NCBI RefSeq assembly: GCF_030157465.1
Contig: NZ_JAOAUU010000167.1
Coordinates: 1-64,000 of the forward strand
Direction: 5' to 3'
DNA length: 64,000 nt
Origin: Zoogloea sp.
Lineage (GTDB): Bacteria > Pseudomonadota > Gammaproteobacteria > Burkholderiales > Rhodocyclaceae
Part shown: positions 36,444-45,912 of the stretch, piece after piece
Layout: each line of letters opens with the position of its first letter
How positions within the stretch are numbered: position 1 is the stretch's first letter
Notes under the pieces: model-generated
What the model saw: the letters and a program-made list of their open reading frames with translations, nothing else
Told to the model about the DNA's origin: nothing
Database searches by the model: none
Position numbers and translations under genes: made by a program

Positions 36444-37049
36444 TCAGGCCCCGCCGAAAACGGTGTGCAGACCTGCTCTGGCAATCACACCGAGAGCCGC
36501 GCAGTTGAGTGCCACCGTCATCCAGAACACCCGCCGGAATGAAACCTTGCGGGTTTTGTGGCGATACCTGCGCTGCGCCAGCAGCGCCCCCGGCCAACCG
36601 CCGATCAGTGCAAACAGGTGCAGGGTGTTCTCGGGTGTCCGCCATCTGCCGCTCTCGGCGGAAATTTTGTCCCAGAGGTACATGACGAAGGCGAGGACGC
36701 TGGCGACGGCGTAAAAGCCGAGCACCGCGAATGGCAATGCGCCGCGTACGCAGGCCGCGGCGAGTGCAAGGACGAAAACCCCGAGCAATACCATCGGCAG
36801 CGCGCTGTCGCCCTGCTGCGCCGCCGCCGCAGGCCTGGCTGCTCCTGCAAAGGCGACATTCCCTGCGCGCGCCCGGCCGTTGGTGTCGAGTTGTAATTCG
36901 TAGGTCAGCAGCACATTTTCGGCTGGCCGCCGGTGGCGCGACGGGAAGGACTTGATATGCACAAAAACCCGCTCACTGCCTCCGTTCGGAGTGATGAAGC
37001 CGAAGCCTTTGTCGTCGTTCCATTGGGTGAGTTTGCCTTGGTAGCGCAT
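36444..37049 (-). CDS. Cold-shock domain fused to DUF1294 membrane domain
   Basis: 201 residues. Residues 1-70 form a cold-shock domain with RNP1-like KGFGFITP and RNP2-like VFVHIKSF, expected to bind single-stranded RNA or DNA. Residues 85-195 have about three transmembrane helices and the DUF1294 block YLWDKISAESGRWRTPENTLHLFALIGGWPGALLAQRRYRHKTRKVSFRRVFW (conserved D-K and GG-PGA elements). This tethers a nucleic-acid-binding domain to the inner membrane. The function is unknown although the fusion is common in proteobacteria. It is convergent with mog and upstream of msrQ's end. Confidence 0.88.
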   Translation of the reverse strand: MRYQGKLTQWNDDKGFGFITPNGGSERVFVHIKSFPSRHRRPAENVLLTYELQLDTNGRARAGNVAFAGAARPAAAAQQGDSALPMVLLGVFVLALAAACVRGALPFAVLGFYAVASVLAFVMYLWDKISAESGRWRTPENTLHLFALIGGWPGALLAQRRYRHKTRKVSFRRVFWMTVALNCAALGVIARAGLHTVFGGA

Positions 37050-37072
37050 GGGGAGTGATGGACAGGCTGGCT

Positions 37073-37114
37073 ATCCCGGATTTTTTGAACCGCGATTCTA
37101 ATCGCATCCGGGAT
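37073..37114. repeat. Perfect inverted repeat ATCCCGGAT / ATCCGGGAT
   Basis: A 9-bp perfect stem at 37073-37081 and 37106-37114 encloses a second small stem (GCGAT/ATCGC). It fills the gap between the msrQ stop and the cold-shock gene start. No adjacent T-run on the minus strand after the structure, so it could be a weak terminator or a regulatory hairpin for the cold-shock gene. Confidence 0.5.
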
Positions 37115-37129
37115 CTTTCCGTTTTCGTC

Positions 37130-37798
37130 TCACTTCGCGAATATCTTGATCACCTTGCCTTCGAACTTCGGTTTGGGCAGGTAGCCGCCGGCAAGCTGCT
37201 TCCGTCGTTCCTGTTCGCGCCACCAGGCCCGAATTCCGAGCAGCGCCACGGTGATGACCGTATAGACCAGCGGCCAGGTCACGTCCTTCTTTACCAGCCA
37301 CCAGAAGTGCACGCAGCCGAGGATCGCGATGGGGTAGATCGCGCGGTGCAGGCTTTGCCAGCGGCGTCCGCCGAGTTTGCGGATGGCGTAGTTGCTGGAC
37401 GTGACGGCCAGCGGAAGCATTAGCATCAGCGCGGCGAAGCCGACGGTGATGAAGGGGCGCTTGATGATGTCCCTGGCAATCGCCTCCCAGTCGAAGAACT
37501 GGTCGAGCCAGACATAGGTGAGCAGATGGCTGACGCCGTAGGCGAAAGTGAACAGGCCGAGCATGCGGCGCAGGCGGATGAGCCAGTGCCAGCCGGTGTA
37601 TTTGCGCAGCGGCGTTACGGTGAGGGTGATCAGCAGGAAGCGCAGGGTCCATTCGCCCAGGCTGCGGGTGATCGTCTCGATGGGATTGGCGCCGAGGGTG
37701 TCGAGTTCGAAGCCGCGCCACAACAAAAATGCGGGAATCAGGCAGACGAGGAAGAGCGCGCTCTTGATGGCGGACAGTTGCGGGGAGCTGGGTGTCAT
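37130..37798 (-). CDS. msrQ: Haem-binding membrane subunit MsrQ of methionine sulfoxide reductase
   Basis: 222 residues with six hydrophobic helices and histidines placed for haem b (YGVSHLLTYVW, LHRAIYPIAILGCVHFWW). MsrQ passes electrons from the respiratory chain to periplasmic MsrP. It lies 15 bp downstream of msrP on the same strand, the standard operon order. Length and motifs are normal. Confidence 0.95.
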   Translation of the reverse strand: MTPSSPQLSAIKSALFLVCLIPAFLLWRGFELDTLGANPIETITRSLGEWTLRFLLITLTVTPLRKYTGWHWLIRLRRMLGLFTFAYGVSHLLTYVWLDQFFDWEAIARDIIKRPFITVGFAALMLMLPLAVTSSNYAIRKLGGRRWQSLHRAIYPIAILGCVHFWWLVKKDVTWPLVYTVITVALLGIRAWWREQERRKQLAGGYLPKPKFEGKVIKIFAK

Positions 37799-37813
37799 GG
37801 CAGGGGCGGGTAA

Positions 37814-38734
37814 TCAGAAGAAGCGGCGTAGATCCATGCCGGAATACATCGCGGCGACCTGGTCGGCGTAGCCGTTGTACATCAGGGTTTTGCGCTTGGT
37901 GAATTCACCGATGCGACGTTCGGTGGCCTGGCTCCAGCGCGGGTGGTCCACGTCCGGATTGACGTTGGAGTAGAAACCGTACTCCGACGGGCCGGCCTTC
38001 ATCCAGGCGGTGACGGGCTGTTTTTCCAGGAGGCGGATGGCAACGATGGATTTGCCGCTCTTGAAACCGTATTTCCACGGCACGACCAGGCGCACCGGCG
38101 CGCCGTTCTGCACCGGCAGCACGTCGCCGTAAAGGCCGACGGCAAGGAGCGTGAGCGGGTGGCGGGCTTCGTCGAGGCGCAGGCCTTCGGTGTAGGGCCA
38201 GTCGAGCACACCACGGGTCATGGTGGTCTTGTCGTAGTGGGAAACGAATTCCACGTATTTGGCGCTGCCCTGCGGATCGGCCTGTTTGAGCAGCGTGGCC
38301 AGCGGAATGCCGACCCACGGAATGACCATCGACCAGCCCTCGACGCAGCGCATGCGGTAGATGCGTTCTTCGAGCGGGGCGAGCTTGAGGATTTCCTCGA
38401 TACCGAAGGTGCGCGGCTTGTTGACCAGGCCCTCGATGCGAAGCTGCCATGGCGCAGGTTTGAGGCGATGGGTGTTCTCGGCCGGGTCGGATTTGTCGGT
38501 ACCGAGTTCGTAGAAGTTGTTGTAAGTGGTAACGGCCTTGCGTGAAGTCTGGCCTTCGGCGGTGCTCAGCGGGCTGGCCACGAGCGGGCCGAGGGCCGCG
38601 TGGGCATGGCCGGCCGGCAGCGCGGTGGCGAGTGCCAGGCCGCCTGCCTGGGCGATGAAGCGGCGGCGTGCCCGGTAGACGTCCGGGGCGGTGATCTCGG
38701 AGGGCAGGATGTCGGCAGGGGAGCGGATCAGCAT
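37814..38734 (-). CDS. msrP: Periplasmic methionine sulfoxide reductase catalytic subunit MsrP
   Basis: 306 residues, YedY family. A twin-arginine signal (RARRRFIAQ, residues 21-29) with cleavage near AHA^A predicts Tat export of the folded molybdoenzyme. The molybdenum-ligating cysteine is Cys130 in [14 protein letters not shown]. The enzyme reduces methionine sulfoxide in damaged envelope proteins, using MsrQ as electron donor. The molybdopterin gene mog is encoded 1.4 kb away. Confidence 0.96.
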   Translation of the reverse strand: MLIRSPADILPSEITAPDVYRARRRFIAQAGGLALATALPAGHAHAALGPLVASPLSTAEGQTSRKAVTTYNNFYELGTDKSDPAENTHRLKPAPWQLRIEGLVNKPRTFGIEEILKLAPLEERIYRMRCVEGWSMVIPWVGIPLATLLKQADPQGSAKYVEFVSHYDKTTMTRGVLDWPYTEGLRLDEARHPLTLLAVGLYGDVLPVQNGAPVRLVVPWKYGFKSGKSIVAIRLLEKQPVTAWMKAGPSEYGFYSNVNPDVDHPRWSQATERRIGEFTKRKTLMYNGYADQVAAMYSGMDLRRFF

Positions 38735-39043
38735 GGCGGCGAGTCCAGTAAAGTGTGTGCTTTAGCGGTAGACGATACAGCGGCCCGGAAATTACGCAGG
38801 CGGCAGATTATTTTTCCGTCGGAGCGGCTTCGCTGCAGACCGCATTCCTGCCGGATCGTTTCGTATTGCGTCGGCGGGCTTGCTGCCGCGGTTTGCGCCT
38901 AGCAGGCGCCAAGCCGACTCTGCTAAACTCAGCGACTGTTCAAGGTCTTCCGCACGCTGCCGTCAAACCGGGTCTTGCCCAGTTCGGGATGCGCGTTTCG
39001 CGAGCCTGCATCCTTTCCCGCAAAGCCTGATTCCGGTTCCCCC
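38735..39043. other. Divergent msrP-surE intergenic region
   Basis: 309 bases without a gene. It holds a short perfect hairpin GCGCCT-AGC-AGGCGC (38895-38909) and, 15 bp later, TAAACT (38924-38929), a possible -10 box for surE. The promoter for msrP must lie near the left end but no clear boxes are visible. Confidence 0.45.
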
Positions 39044-39787
39044 ATGCGTATTCTGCTGAGCAACGACGACGGTTATTTTGCCCCCGGTCTTCAGGCCCTT
39101 GCTGCCGCCCTCTCCGATGTGGCCAAGATCGATGTAGTGGCGCCGGAGCGTGACCGCAGCGGCGCGAGCAATTCGCTCACGCTCGATCGTCCGCTGTCGC
39201 TGCGCAGGGCGGCCAGCGGTTTTCACTACGTCAATGGCACCCCCACCGATTGCGTGCATCTGGCTGTCACCGGCATGCTCGACGAGTTGCCGGACATGGT
39301 GGTGTCGGGCATCAACCATGGTGCCAACATGGGCGACGACACGATCTACTCGGGCACCGTCGCTGCGGCCACCGAAGGTTTTCTGCTCGGTGTGCCGGCC
39401 ATCGCGATTTCCCTGGTTGCCAAGGGTGCGTCCGATTTTTCCGGCGCAGCGCGTATCGCCCGCGAGCTGGTCGAGCGTTATCAGCGCGATCCGGTACGCC
39501 AGCCCACGCTGCTCAACGTCAATGTGCCCGACCTGCCCTTCGACCAGATCAAGGGCATCCGGGTGACCCGCCTCGGCAAGCGCCACAAGGCCGAGCCGGT
39601 GATCAAGTCCACGACGCCGCGCAACGAAACCGTTTATTGGGTCGGCGCGGCCGGCGGCGCGCAGGATGCCGGTGAGGGTACTGATTTTCATGCGGTGGCC
39701 AACGGCTACGTGTCGGTCACGCCGCTGCAGATCGACCTGACCCACGTCGGCCAGATCGCCGGCATTCGGGACTGGCTCGCCCAATGA
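39044..39787 (+). CDS. surE: 5'/3'-nucleotidase SurE
   Basis: 247 residues, SurE family. The metal-binding N-terminus [14 protein letters not shown] and the segments [17 protein letters not shown] and [23 protein letters not shown] are canonical. It dephosphorylates nucleoside monophosphates and is linked to stationary-phase survival. The start at 39044 directly precedes the metal motif, as in homologues. It overlaps pcm by 4 nt and begins the surE-pcm-nlpD-rpoS cluster. Confidence 0.97.
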   Translation: MRILLSNDDGYFAPGLQALAAALSDVAKIDVVAPERDRSGASNSLTLDRPLSLRRAASGFHYVNGTPTDCVHLAVTGMLDELPDMVVSGINHGANMGDDTIYSGTVAAATEGFLLGVPAIAISLVAKGASDFSGAARIARELVERYQRDPVRQPTLLNVNVPDLPFDQIKGIRVTRLGKRHKAEPVIKSTTPRNETVYWVGAAGGAQDAGEGTDFHAVANGYVSVTPLQIDLTHVGQIAGIRDWLAQ

Positions 39788-40443
39788 CCAGCGAGGTTCT
39801 GCGGACGGCCCTTGCAAGCTGCCAGCGGGCCCGGGCGCGAATGATCGAGCGCCTGCGCGAGCAGGGCGTGCGTGACGAGCGGGTGCTTGCCGCCATGATG
39901 GCGGTGCCGCGCCAGCTGTTCGTCGAGGAGGCCCTGGCCTCGCGCGCCTACGAAGACACGGCTTTGCCGCTCGGCCTGCAGCAGACCATCTCCCAGCCCT
40001 TCGTTGTGGCGCGGATGATTGAACTGCTGCGCGCCGGCCGCGAACTCGGCAAGACGCTCGAGGTGGGCACCGGCTGTGGCTACCAGGCCGCGGTGCTGTC
40101 CCATGTGGCCACCGAGGTGTATTCGGTCGAGCGCCTCCGCCCGCTGCTCGACCGGGCCCGGGCCAATCTGCGCCACCTGCGACTTCCCAACGTGCGCCTG
40201 AAACATGCTGACGGTAGCGTTGGCCTGCCGGAAGCGGCGCCTTTCGATACGATCATTGTTGCTGCGGCTGCGCCCAAGGTGCCCCCCGCACTGACCGAAC
40301 AACTCGCCGAAGGCGGGCGGCTGATCCTTCCGGTGGGCACCGCGGAGCAGCATCTCGTGCTCATAGAGCGCACGCCCCGCGGCTTCCGAGAAACACGCCT
40401 GAGTGCAGTGCGCTTCGTGCCGCTGTTGCCCGGCACTGAATGA
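39784..40443 (+). CDS. pcm: Protein-L-isoaspartate O-methyltransferase
   Basis: 219 residues. It repairs isoaspartyl residues in aged proteins using S-adenosylmethionine. Motifs are [32 protein letters not shown] and the SAM loop [14 protein letters not shown]. The ATG overlaps the surE stop (ATGA), and nlpD follows 14 bp later. Confidence 0.97.
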   Translation: MTSEVLRTALASCQRARARMIERLREQGVRDERVLAAMMAVPRQLFVEEALASRAYEDTALPLGLQQTISQPFVVARMIELLRAGRELGKTLEVGTGCGYQAAVLSHVATEVYSVERLRPLLDRARANLRHLRLPNVRLKHADGSVGLPEAAPFDTIIVAAAAPKVPPALTEQLAEGGRLILPVGTAEQHLVLIERTPRGFRETRLSAVRFVPLLPGTE

Positions 40444-40457
40444 TTGACCCCTAACGA

Positions 40458-41474
40458 ATGATGTTGTCCCGTTTCAGCCTCGCCAGCGTCCTGATCGCCC
40501 TTTCCGTGGCCGGTTGTGTCACCAAGTCGCCCGCCCCGGTCAGCGAGCGGGTTCGTCCCGGCGCCCCGGCGCAGGCAGACGCTCCGGCCGAGCCGCCGCG
40601 CGTTGCGCGTCCCGGCTACTACATCGTCAAGCCTGGCGACACACTCATCCGCATCGCGCTTGACCAGGGCCAGAGCTACCGCGACATCGCCACCTGGAGC
40701 GGGCTGGAGAACCCCAACCTGATTGAGGTCGGGCAGGAACTGCGCGTTCGCCCGCCCGAATCCCGGGCTGTTGCACGGCCGGTAAATGGCAACTCGGGCG
40801 TTGAAGTGCGTCCGGTGGTGCAGCCAGGCAGCGTGGCGGTTGCGGTGCCGGCCGACGGGCTGCGTCGCGAGCCCAGGGGCGGCAAACTGCCGTATTCCGA
40901 GCAGGCCTGGGCTCAGGCCCAGAAGCCCGAGGCGCCGGTGGTGGTGGCCAAGGTGGAGCCGAAGCCGGAACTCAAGCCCGAGCCGAAATCCGAACCCAAG
41001 CCCGATGTGAAGCCCGATGCGAAAGCCGACGGCAAGATCGTGGCCAAGCCTGACGCGAAGGCCGAGCCCGTCAAGACCGAGCCCGCGAAGCCTGCAAACG
41101 GCGACGACAAGATCGAGTGGGGCTGGCCGGCTTCCGGCAAGGTCATTGCCGGTTTCAACGAAACCTCCAGCAAGGGTGTCGACCTCTCCGGCAAGCCGGG
41201 CGACCCGGTGCTGGCTGCCGCTGGCGGCAGGGTTGTTTATGCCGGTACGGGTCTGCGCGGATATGGCAAACTCGTGATCGTCAAACACGACAACAGTTTT
41301 CTCAGTGCCTACGCCCACAACCAGAGCCTGCTGGTCAAGGAAGGCCAGGCGGTGAGCAAGGGCCAGAAGATCGCCGAGCTGGGCGATACGGACAGTGACC
41401 GTCCCAAGCTGCACTTCGAGATTCGCAGGCAGGGCAAGCCGGTCGATCCGGGCAAGTACCTGCCGTCCCGCTGA
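40458..41474 (+). CDS. nlpD: NlpD-like lipoprotein with LysM and degenerate LytM domains
   Basis: 338 residues. The lipobox is LSVAGC (Cys near residue 21), so the protein is lipid-anchored in the outer membrane. A LysM domain (about 54-98: YYIVKPGDTLIRIAL) binds peptidoglycan; a Lys/Pro/Glu-rich linker (about 165-215) leads to a C-terminal LytM/M23 fold. The catalytic zinc ligands are altered: HxxxD is SKGVDL and the HxH is KLHFEIR, so it is probably a non-catalytic activator of amidases such as AmiC during division, as for E. coli NlpD. It lies between pcm and rpoS, whose promoter may overlap it. Confidence 0.93.
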   Translation: MMLSRFSLASVLIALSVAGCVTKSPAPVSERVRPGAPAQADAPAEPPRVARPGYYIVKPGDTLIRIALDQGQSYRDIATWSGLENPNLIEVGQELRVRPPESRAVARPVNGNSGVEVRPVVQPGSVAVAVPADGLRREPRGGKLPYSEQAWAQAQKPEAPVVVAKVEPKPELKPEPKSEPKPDVKPDAKADGKIVAKPDAKAEPVKTEPAKPANGDDKIEWGWPASGKVIAGFNETSSKGVDLSGKPGDPVLAAAGGRVVYAGTGLRGYGKLVIVKHDNSFLSAYAHNQSLLVKEGQAVSKGQKIAELGDTDSDRPKLHFEIRRQGKPVDPGKYLPSR

Positions 41475-41526
41475 GTTTCGGGGGGCGGATGATGCGGTGC
41501 GGTGCTGGAATAAAATCAGTAACACA

Positions 41527-41565
41527 CCGGACACCCCGTGGCAGGGGGTGATGAGTAAAGTCCGG
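41527..41565 (+). promoter_or_regulatory. Stem-loop-forming region in the rpoS leader
   Basis: CCGGAC (41527-41532) pairs with GTCCGG (41560-41565), and CACCCC (41532-41537) alternatively pairs with GGGGTG (41545-41550). The structure lies 58 nt before the rpoS start. In enterics the rpoS leader folds back on the ribosome site and is opened by small RNAs; a similar role here is inference. Confidence 0.45.
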
Positions 41566-41623
41566 AAAGGCGCGGTGCCTTACCGGCCCGCCTGTATTGT
41601 TCCGATAACGCAGAGAGGGCTTC

Positions 41624-42559
41624 ATGTACGAACCGGCAGCGCCTGAAGAACTGGATAGCACCGAACCGGACCTGCCCCCGGAGGTCGAGGTTTTCCTCGA
41701 AGCGCCGGCACCCTCGGTCGATTCCGACTTTCTCGGTGATGTCACCCAGCTTTATCTGAACGAAATCGGCGCCAACCCGCTGCTGACCGCCGAAGAAGAG
41801 CTGGCCCTGTCACGCAAGGTTCGCGAAGGCAATTTTGCGGCGCGCCAGAAGATGATCGAGCGCAACCTGCGCCTCGTCGTCAATATTGCCAAGCATTATC
41901 TCAATCGTGGCATACCGCTTCTCGACCTCGTCGAGGAGGGCAATCTGGGTCTGATCCACGCCCTCGAAAAGTTCGATCCGGAACGCGGCTTCCGTTTTTC
42001 CACCTATGCCACGTGGTGGATTCGCCAGAATATCGAGCGGGCGATCATGAACCAGTCGCGCACCATCCGCCTGCCGGTGCACGTGGTGAAGGAGCTCAAC
42101 CAGGTGCTGCGCTGCCAGCGTCAGCTTGAAGCTGCCAGCAACGGCGATACCAGCATCGAAGACGTGGCCCGCCGGCTTGATCGTTCGGTGGCCGATGTGC
42201 GTGCCATCCTCGCCCTCAACGAGCACACCGCGTCCCTCGACGCACCGCTGGATATCGATCCCAGCCTGTCCATCGGCGAATCCCTTGCCGATGATTCCGC
42301 CGATACGCCCGATGTCCAGATCCACGATCTCGAAGTGGGTAACCTGGTGCGGGACTGGATCAACCAGCTGAACGAAAAGCAGCGCATGGTCATCCGCCAT
42401 CGCTACGGCATCGACGAGTGCGAGGTGCAGACCCTCGAGGAGCTGGCCGACAGCCTCGAACTGACCCGCGAACGGGTCCGTCAGATCCAGCTCGAAGCCC
42501 TTGGTCAGTTGCGCCGCATCATCAAGCGGCGGGGCGTGTCGAAGGATGTCCTGCTTTAG
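41624..42559 (+). CDS. rpoS: RNA polymerase sigma factor RpoS
   Basis: 311 residues, a group 2 sigma factor. Region 1.2 (about 38-70, DVTQLYLNEIGANPLLTAEEE), region 2 (RNLRLVVNIAKHYLNRGIPLLDLVEEGNLGLIHALEKFDPERGFRFSTYATWWIRQNI), region 3 and region 4.2 (TLEELADSLELTRERVRQIQLEAL) are complete. It directs stationary-phase and stress promoters. AGAGAGGG precedes the ATG. It follows nlpD as in most gamma- and betaproteobacteria. Confidence 0.97.
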   Translation: MYEPAAPEELDSTEPDLPPEVEVFLEAPAPSVDSDFLGDVTQLYLNEIGANPLLTAEEELALSRKVREGNFAARQKMIERNLRLVVNIAKHYLNRGIPLLDLVEEGNLGLIHALEKFDPERGFRFSTYATWWIRQNIERAIMNQSRTIRLPVHVVKELNQVLRCQRQLEAASNGDTSIEDVARRLDRSVADVRAILALNEHTASLDAPLDIDPSLSIGESLADDSADTPDVQIHDLEVGNLVRDWINQLNEKQRMVIRHRYGIDECEVQTLEELADSLELTRERVRQIQLEALGQLRRIIKRRGVSKDVLL

Positions 42560-42602
42560 CTCGCCGTCGCCCGCTCCAACAAAAGCCCCCGGAAGTCATC
42601 CC

Positions 42603-42953
42603 ATGAGCGAAACCGTTCGCGTGTATCACAACGCCCGTTGCAGCAAGAGCCGTAGCGCCTGCCAGTTGCTGGAGGGCAGGGGCGTGACGCTGGAAATCAT
42701 CGAATACCTGAAAAGCCCCCCGAGCCGTGATGAACTGGCGGATGTGCTGAGAAAGCTGCGCATGTGTGCCGCTGACATCGTCCGCAAGGGCGAGGATGTT
42801 TTCAAATCCGACTACGCGGGCCGCGAACTCAGCGAGGACGAATGGCTGGATGCGCTGGTGGCGCACCCCATTCTGATCGAACGGCCGATTGTCGTGCGTG
42901 GCGAGCGGGCGGTGATTGGTCGCCCGCCTGAAAAGGTGCTGGAACTCTTCTAG
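42603..42953 (+). CDS. ArsC-like glutaredoxin-fold reductase (YfgD type)
   Basis: 116 residues. The active-site segment is YHNARCSKSRSACQLL with one N-terminal cysteine (Cys13), followed by LKSPPSRDELADVLRKLRM and the C-terminal HPILIERPIVVRGERAVIGRP, the ArsC/YfgD pattern. It may be an arsenate reductase or a related thiol reductase; YfgD-type proteins are not proven arsenate enzymes and there are no ars genes nearby. It follows rpoS by 43 bp, and its TAG stop overlaps the opposing mltB stop in CTAG. Confidence 0.88.
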   Translation: MSETVRVYHNARCSKSRSACQLLEGRGVTLEIIEYLKSPPSRDELADVLRKLRMCAADIVRKGEDVFKSDYAGRELSEDEWLDALVAHPILIERPIVVRGERAVIGRPPEKVLELF

Positions 42954-43978
42954 CGCCTTGCCGAGGCCGCCGTCCTGGCGGCCTTTACCGCTTCACCCAG
43001 CTGGAACACCGACATGGCGTAGAAGCTGCTGCGGTTGTAGCGGGTGATCACGTAGAAGTTCTGGTAACCAAGCCAGTATTCGCTGTCTTCGCCGGGTGTG
43101 ACCAGTTCGATGAAGGCTGCCTTGCCGGCGGGTTCGGTGCCGTCGGCGGTCTTTACGCCGTGGCTGGCCAGGCTGGCGGCGTCGAAGTTCGGGTTGATGT
43201 CGTTGGCGATCAGCGGGGGCAGGTTGGCATCGGTGCCGATGCTGGCGAGCTTCGTCACCGGGGCGCCGGCTTCCCATCCGTGCATCTGCATGTAGCGGGC
43301 GACGCTCCCGATGGCGTCCTTCGGGCTGTTCAACAGGTCGATCTGGCCGTCGCCGTCAAAATCGACCGCGTAGTTACGAACGCTGCTGGGCAAAAACTGG
43401 GGCAGGCCGAGCGCACCGGCGTAGGAGCCCTGGTAGTCCAGCGGATCGCGGTGCTGTTCACGGGCCATCAGCAGCAGGTTTTCCAGCTCGCCACGAAAGA
43501 GTTCGGCACGCCTGGGGTAATCGAAGGCGAGCGTGGCCAGCGCGGAAACCGCCGAGAAATTGCCGGTGTTGCGTCCGTAGATGGTTTCGACGCCGATGAT
43601 TCCGACGATGATTTCTTCCGGCACACCGTATTTTTCGCTGGCCGCCCGGATCGTGTTCTGGTGACGATCCCAGAAAGCCACGCCGGCCTTGATGCGTACA
43701 GGTTCGATGAAACGACCGCGATAGCGCTGCCAGGAGCGCACGCCGACGGGGTCTTTGGGCGGCGAGATGTACTTGATCACCGACGGCAGGTATTCGGCGC
43801 GGCGGAAGATGAAGGTCAGGGCGTCCTTGTCGAAGCCGTGCTTTTGCTGCATTTCCTCGATGAACAGCTGGGCTTCCGGTCGGTCGGCGTAGCGTTGGGC
43901 TGCGTGGCTAGCGGTGGTTGCGAGCAGGCCGGCGAGCAGGGAGAGCGCGAGGCGCAGTCGGGGTGAGGCGGTTTTCAT
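42950..43978 (-). CDS. mltB: Membrane-bound lytic murein transglycosylase B
   Basis: 342 residues with a signal peptide (about 1-26, no lipobox cysteine, so possibly soluble periplasmic). The catalytic glutamate is in GIIGVETIYGRNTGNF, followed by YAGALGLPQFLPSSVRNYAVDFDGDGQIDL, typical of the MltB family. It cleaves murein glycan strands forming 1,6-anhydro ends. It overlaps tgpA by 4 nt (ATGA), so it belongs to the moxR-DUF58-tgpA operon, which links wall cleavage to the transglutaminase-like locus. Confidence 0.94.
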   Translation of the reverse strand: MKTASPRLRLALSLLAGLLATTASHAAQRYADRPEAQLFIEEMQQKHGFDKDALTFIFRRAEYLPSVIKYISPPKDPVGVRSWQRYRGRFIEPVRIKAGVAFWDRHQNTIRAASEKYGVPEEIIVGIIGVETIYGRNTGNFSAVSALATLAFDYPRRAELFRGELENLLLMAREQHRDPLDYQGSYAGALGLPQFLPSSVRNYAVDFDGDGQIDLLNSPKDAIGSVARYMQMHGWEAGAPVTKLASIGTDANLPPLIANDINPNFDAASLASHGVKTADGTEPAGKAAFIELVTPGEDSEYWLGYQNFYVITRYNRSSFYAMSVFQLGEAVKAARTAASARR

Positions 43979-45912
43979 CGGGGACGGAAATTCTTGATGG
44001 AGTGGTGGAAGCGTCGGCTTTGAAGCGGATCTGCGGTGGCTGGGCCGTAGCGCAGGCGGGCGTAGTCGGTGGCGAGGGAGGTGAGTGTTTCGGCCAGGTC
44101 GGGACGTTGGCGGGCGAGGCGGTGCGCGTAATCGAGCGGCCCTTCCCAGGCGTCGCGAGGCAAACCGATGCTGGCGAGGCGCCGGCAAAGCAGGGCCCAG
44201 CTGCGGTCGATGGCGTCGGCCGAACTGCGCCTGCGCAGCGCCCAGAGGGTGAGCCCGCCCATCACGATGAGGCTGCCTCCGCCCATGAGCGCGGTGAGGG
44301 TTTGCCAGTCGGGTTGGCCAAAGCCGAGGCCGCTGAGCAACTCTTTTTGGCGCGCGGGATTGTACCCGAGAACCCATTGGTTCCAGCTGTTGTTGAGGGC
44401 GTCGAGACGGTTGCGCAGGCCGTGCAGCCAGGCCAGGTCGGCCCTCAGCATGAGCGGCAGGCGGGTGCTGTCGGGCAGGGCCGCGGCGAGCCCGTTTTCA
44501 ATGCGCTGGGGCGCGCTGGCCGCCGTGGGGTCGATGCGAATCCAGCCGCGCCCGGGGAGCCAGGCTTCGGTCCAGGCGTGGGCGTCGGATTGGCGGATGA
44601 CGAGGGTGCCGTCCACCGGGTTGATCTCGCCGCCCTGGTAGCCCGTTACGACCCGGGCCGGGATGCCGGCGGCGCGTAGCGTAACAACGAACGCTGCGGC
44701 GAAGTGCTCGCAAAAGCCCTGTTTTGTGTCGAACAGGAAGCTATCCACGTCGTCGCGGCCGAGGGGCGCGGGCTCGAGGGTGTAGCTGAGCCGGCTCTGG
44801 CGGAAGTGGGCGATGGCGAGGGCTGGAATGTCCGCCGGGTTTTTTGCTTCGGCGCGCAGGCGCTGGCCGAGTTCGCGGGTGCGCGGATTGAAGCCCGGTG
44901 GCAGCGCAAGCGCCGCGCGCAGGTTGAACACGGTTTCTTCCACGCCAACCGGCGTGTGCGGATAGGACAGCAGCGTGACGCGCTGGCGGTTCTGCACCGG
45001 CTCGCGGGCCAGAAGCTGGTAGTCGTCGGTAAAGCGCAGGCCGGGTGTGGCCGCGGGAAAATCCAGCGCCAGCAGCCAGTGATTGTTGTGGGCTTCGAGG
45101 GTCAGCGTGTAGGGGTAGGCGATGCCCTGCGGGCGGTAGGCGGGCTGCTCGCCGCTGCGCAGCGGGCCGCTGCGCCAGGTGTGGCCGTCGAAGCGGGTCA
45201 GTACCGGTCCGCGCCAGTAGCGCTCGGCGGGGGGCGGTGGATCGCCTTCGAAGCGGGCCCGGAAGGCGATGGCGCCGGATTCGCCGAGCCGTGCAAAATC
45301 GCCCGGCGCCATGCTGTCGGAAAGCCCTCCAACCCGGTTGTAGGCATCCGCCGGCAAACCCCACAGCGGCCCCTGCACCCGCGGGAACAGCACGAACAGC
45401 ACGAGCATCAGCGGCAGGCCTTGCAGTATCAGCCGGGCCGCCGCAAGGGCGCGGGCCCTGGGCGGCTCGGCGAAACCCTGCAGCGCCAGCAGGCTGGCGA
45501 CGGTGGTGATCGTGCCGATAAAGGCCAGTGCGGCGATTGCCATGTTCTGCTGGTAGAGAAATTGCCCAAGCTGCATAAAGAAGCACAGCAGCACCACGGC
45601 CCGGCCATCGCGAACGCTGCGGGTTTCGAGGAGCTTGAGGCTGAGCAGTCCGGCCAGCAGGGCGATGCCGGGTTCCTTGCCGAAGAGGTGGTGAAACTCG
45701 ATAAGCACGATCGCCACGATGGTGGCCGCCAGCGCCATCAGCAGGGCGCGGTGGGGCAGCGCCCGGCCGCCATGGACAAGAGTGCCGCGCCACGCGAGCA
45801 GCAGCGTGCAGATGGCGGAGAGGGCCAGTGGCAGGTGCGCTGTGTGGGGCAGGAGCGTGATTGCCGCGCTGGCCATCAGCCAGCCGGCCTGATCAGGGCG
45901 CAGGCTGCTCAT
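43975..45912 (-). CDS. tgpA: TgpA-type transmembrane transglutaminase-like protein (DUF3488)
   Basis: 645 residues. The N-terminal ~190 residues contain about six transmembrane helices (DUF3488); a large periplasmic transglutaminase-like domain holds the catalytic triad in GFCEHFAAAFV (Cys), SDAHAWTEAWL (His) and IRIDPTA (Asp); one more membrane helix lies near 545-565 followed by a short cytoplasmic tail. In P. aeruginosa TgpA is essential, but its substrate is unknown. The start at 45912 overlaps the upstream DUF58 gene by 20 bp. Together with MoxR and DUF58 it forms a conserved bacterial module. Confidence 0.93.
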   Translation of the reverse strand: MSSLRPDQAGWLMASAAITLLPHTAHLPLALSAICTLLLAWRGTLVHGGRALPHRALLMALAATIVAIVLIEFHHLFGKEPGIALLAGLLSLKLLETRSVRDGRAVVLLCFFMQLGQFLYQQNMAIAALAFIGTITTVASLLALQGFAEPPRARALAAARLILQGLPLMLVLFVLFPRVQGPLWGLPADAYNRVGGLSDSMAPGDFARLGESGAIAFRARFEGDPPPPAERYWRGPVLTRFDGHTWRSGPLRSGEQPAYRPQGIAYPYTLTLEAHNNHWLLALDFPAATPGLRFTDDYQLLAREPVQNRQRVTLLSYPHTPVGVEETVFNLRAALALPPGFNPRTRELGQRLRAEAKNPADIPALAIAHFRQSRLSYTLEPAPLGRDDVDSFLFDTKQGFCEHFAAAFVVTLRAAGIPARVVTGYQGGEINPVDGTLVIRQSDAHAWTEAWLPGRGWIRIDPTAASAPQRIENGLAAALPDSTRLPLMLRADLAWLHGLRNRLDALNNSWNQWVLGYNPARQKELLSGLGFGQPDWQTLTALMGGGSLIVMGGLTLWALRRRSSADAIDRSWALLCRRLASIGLPRDAWEGPLDYAHRLARQRPDLAETLTSLATDYARLRYGPATADPLQSRRFHHSIKNFRPR

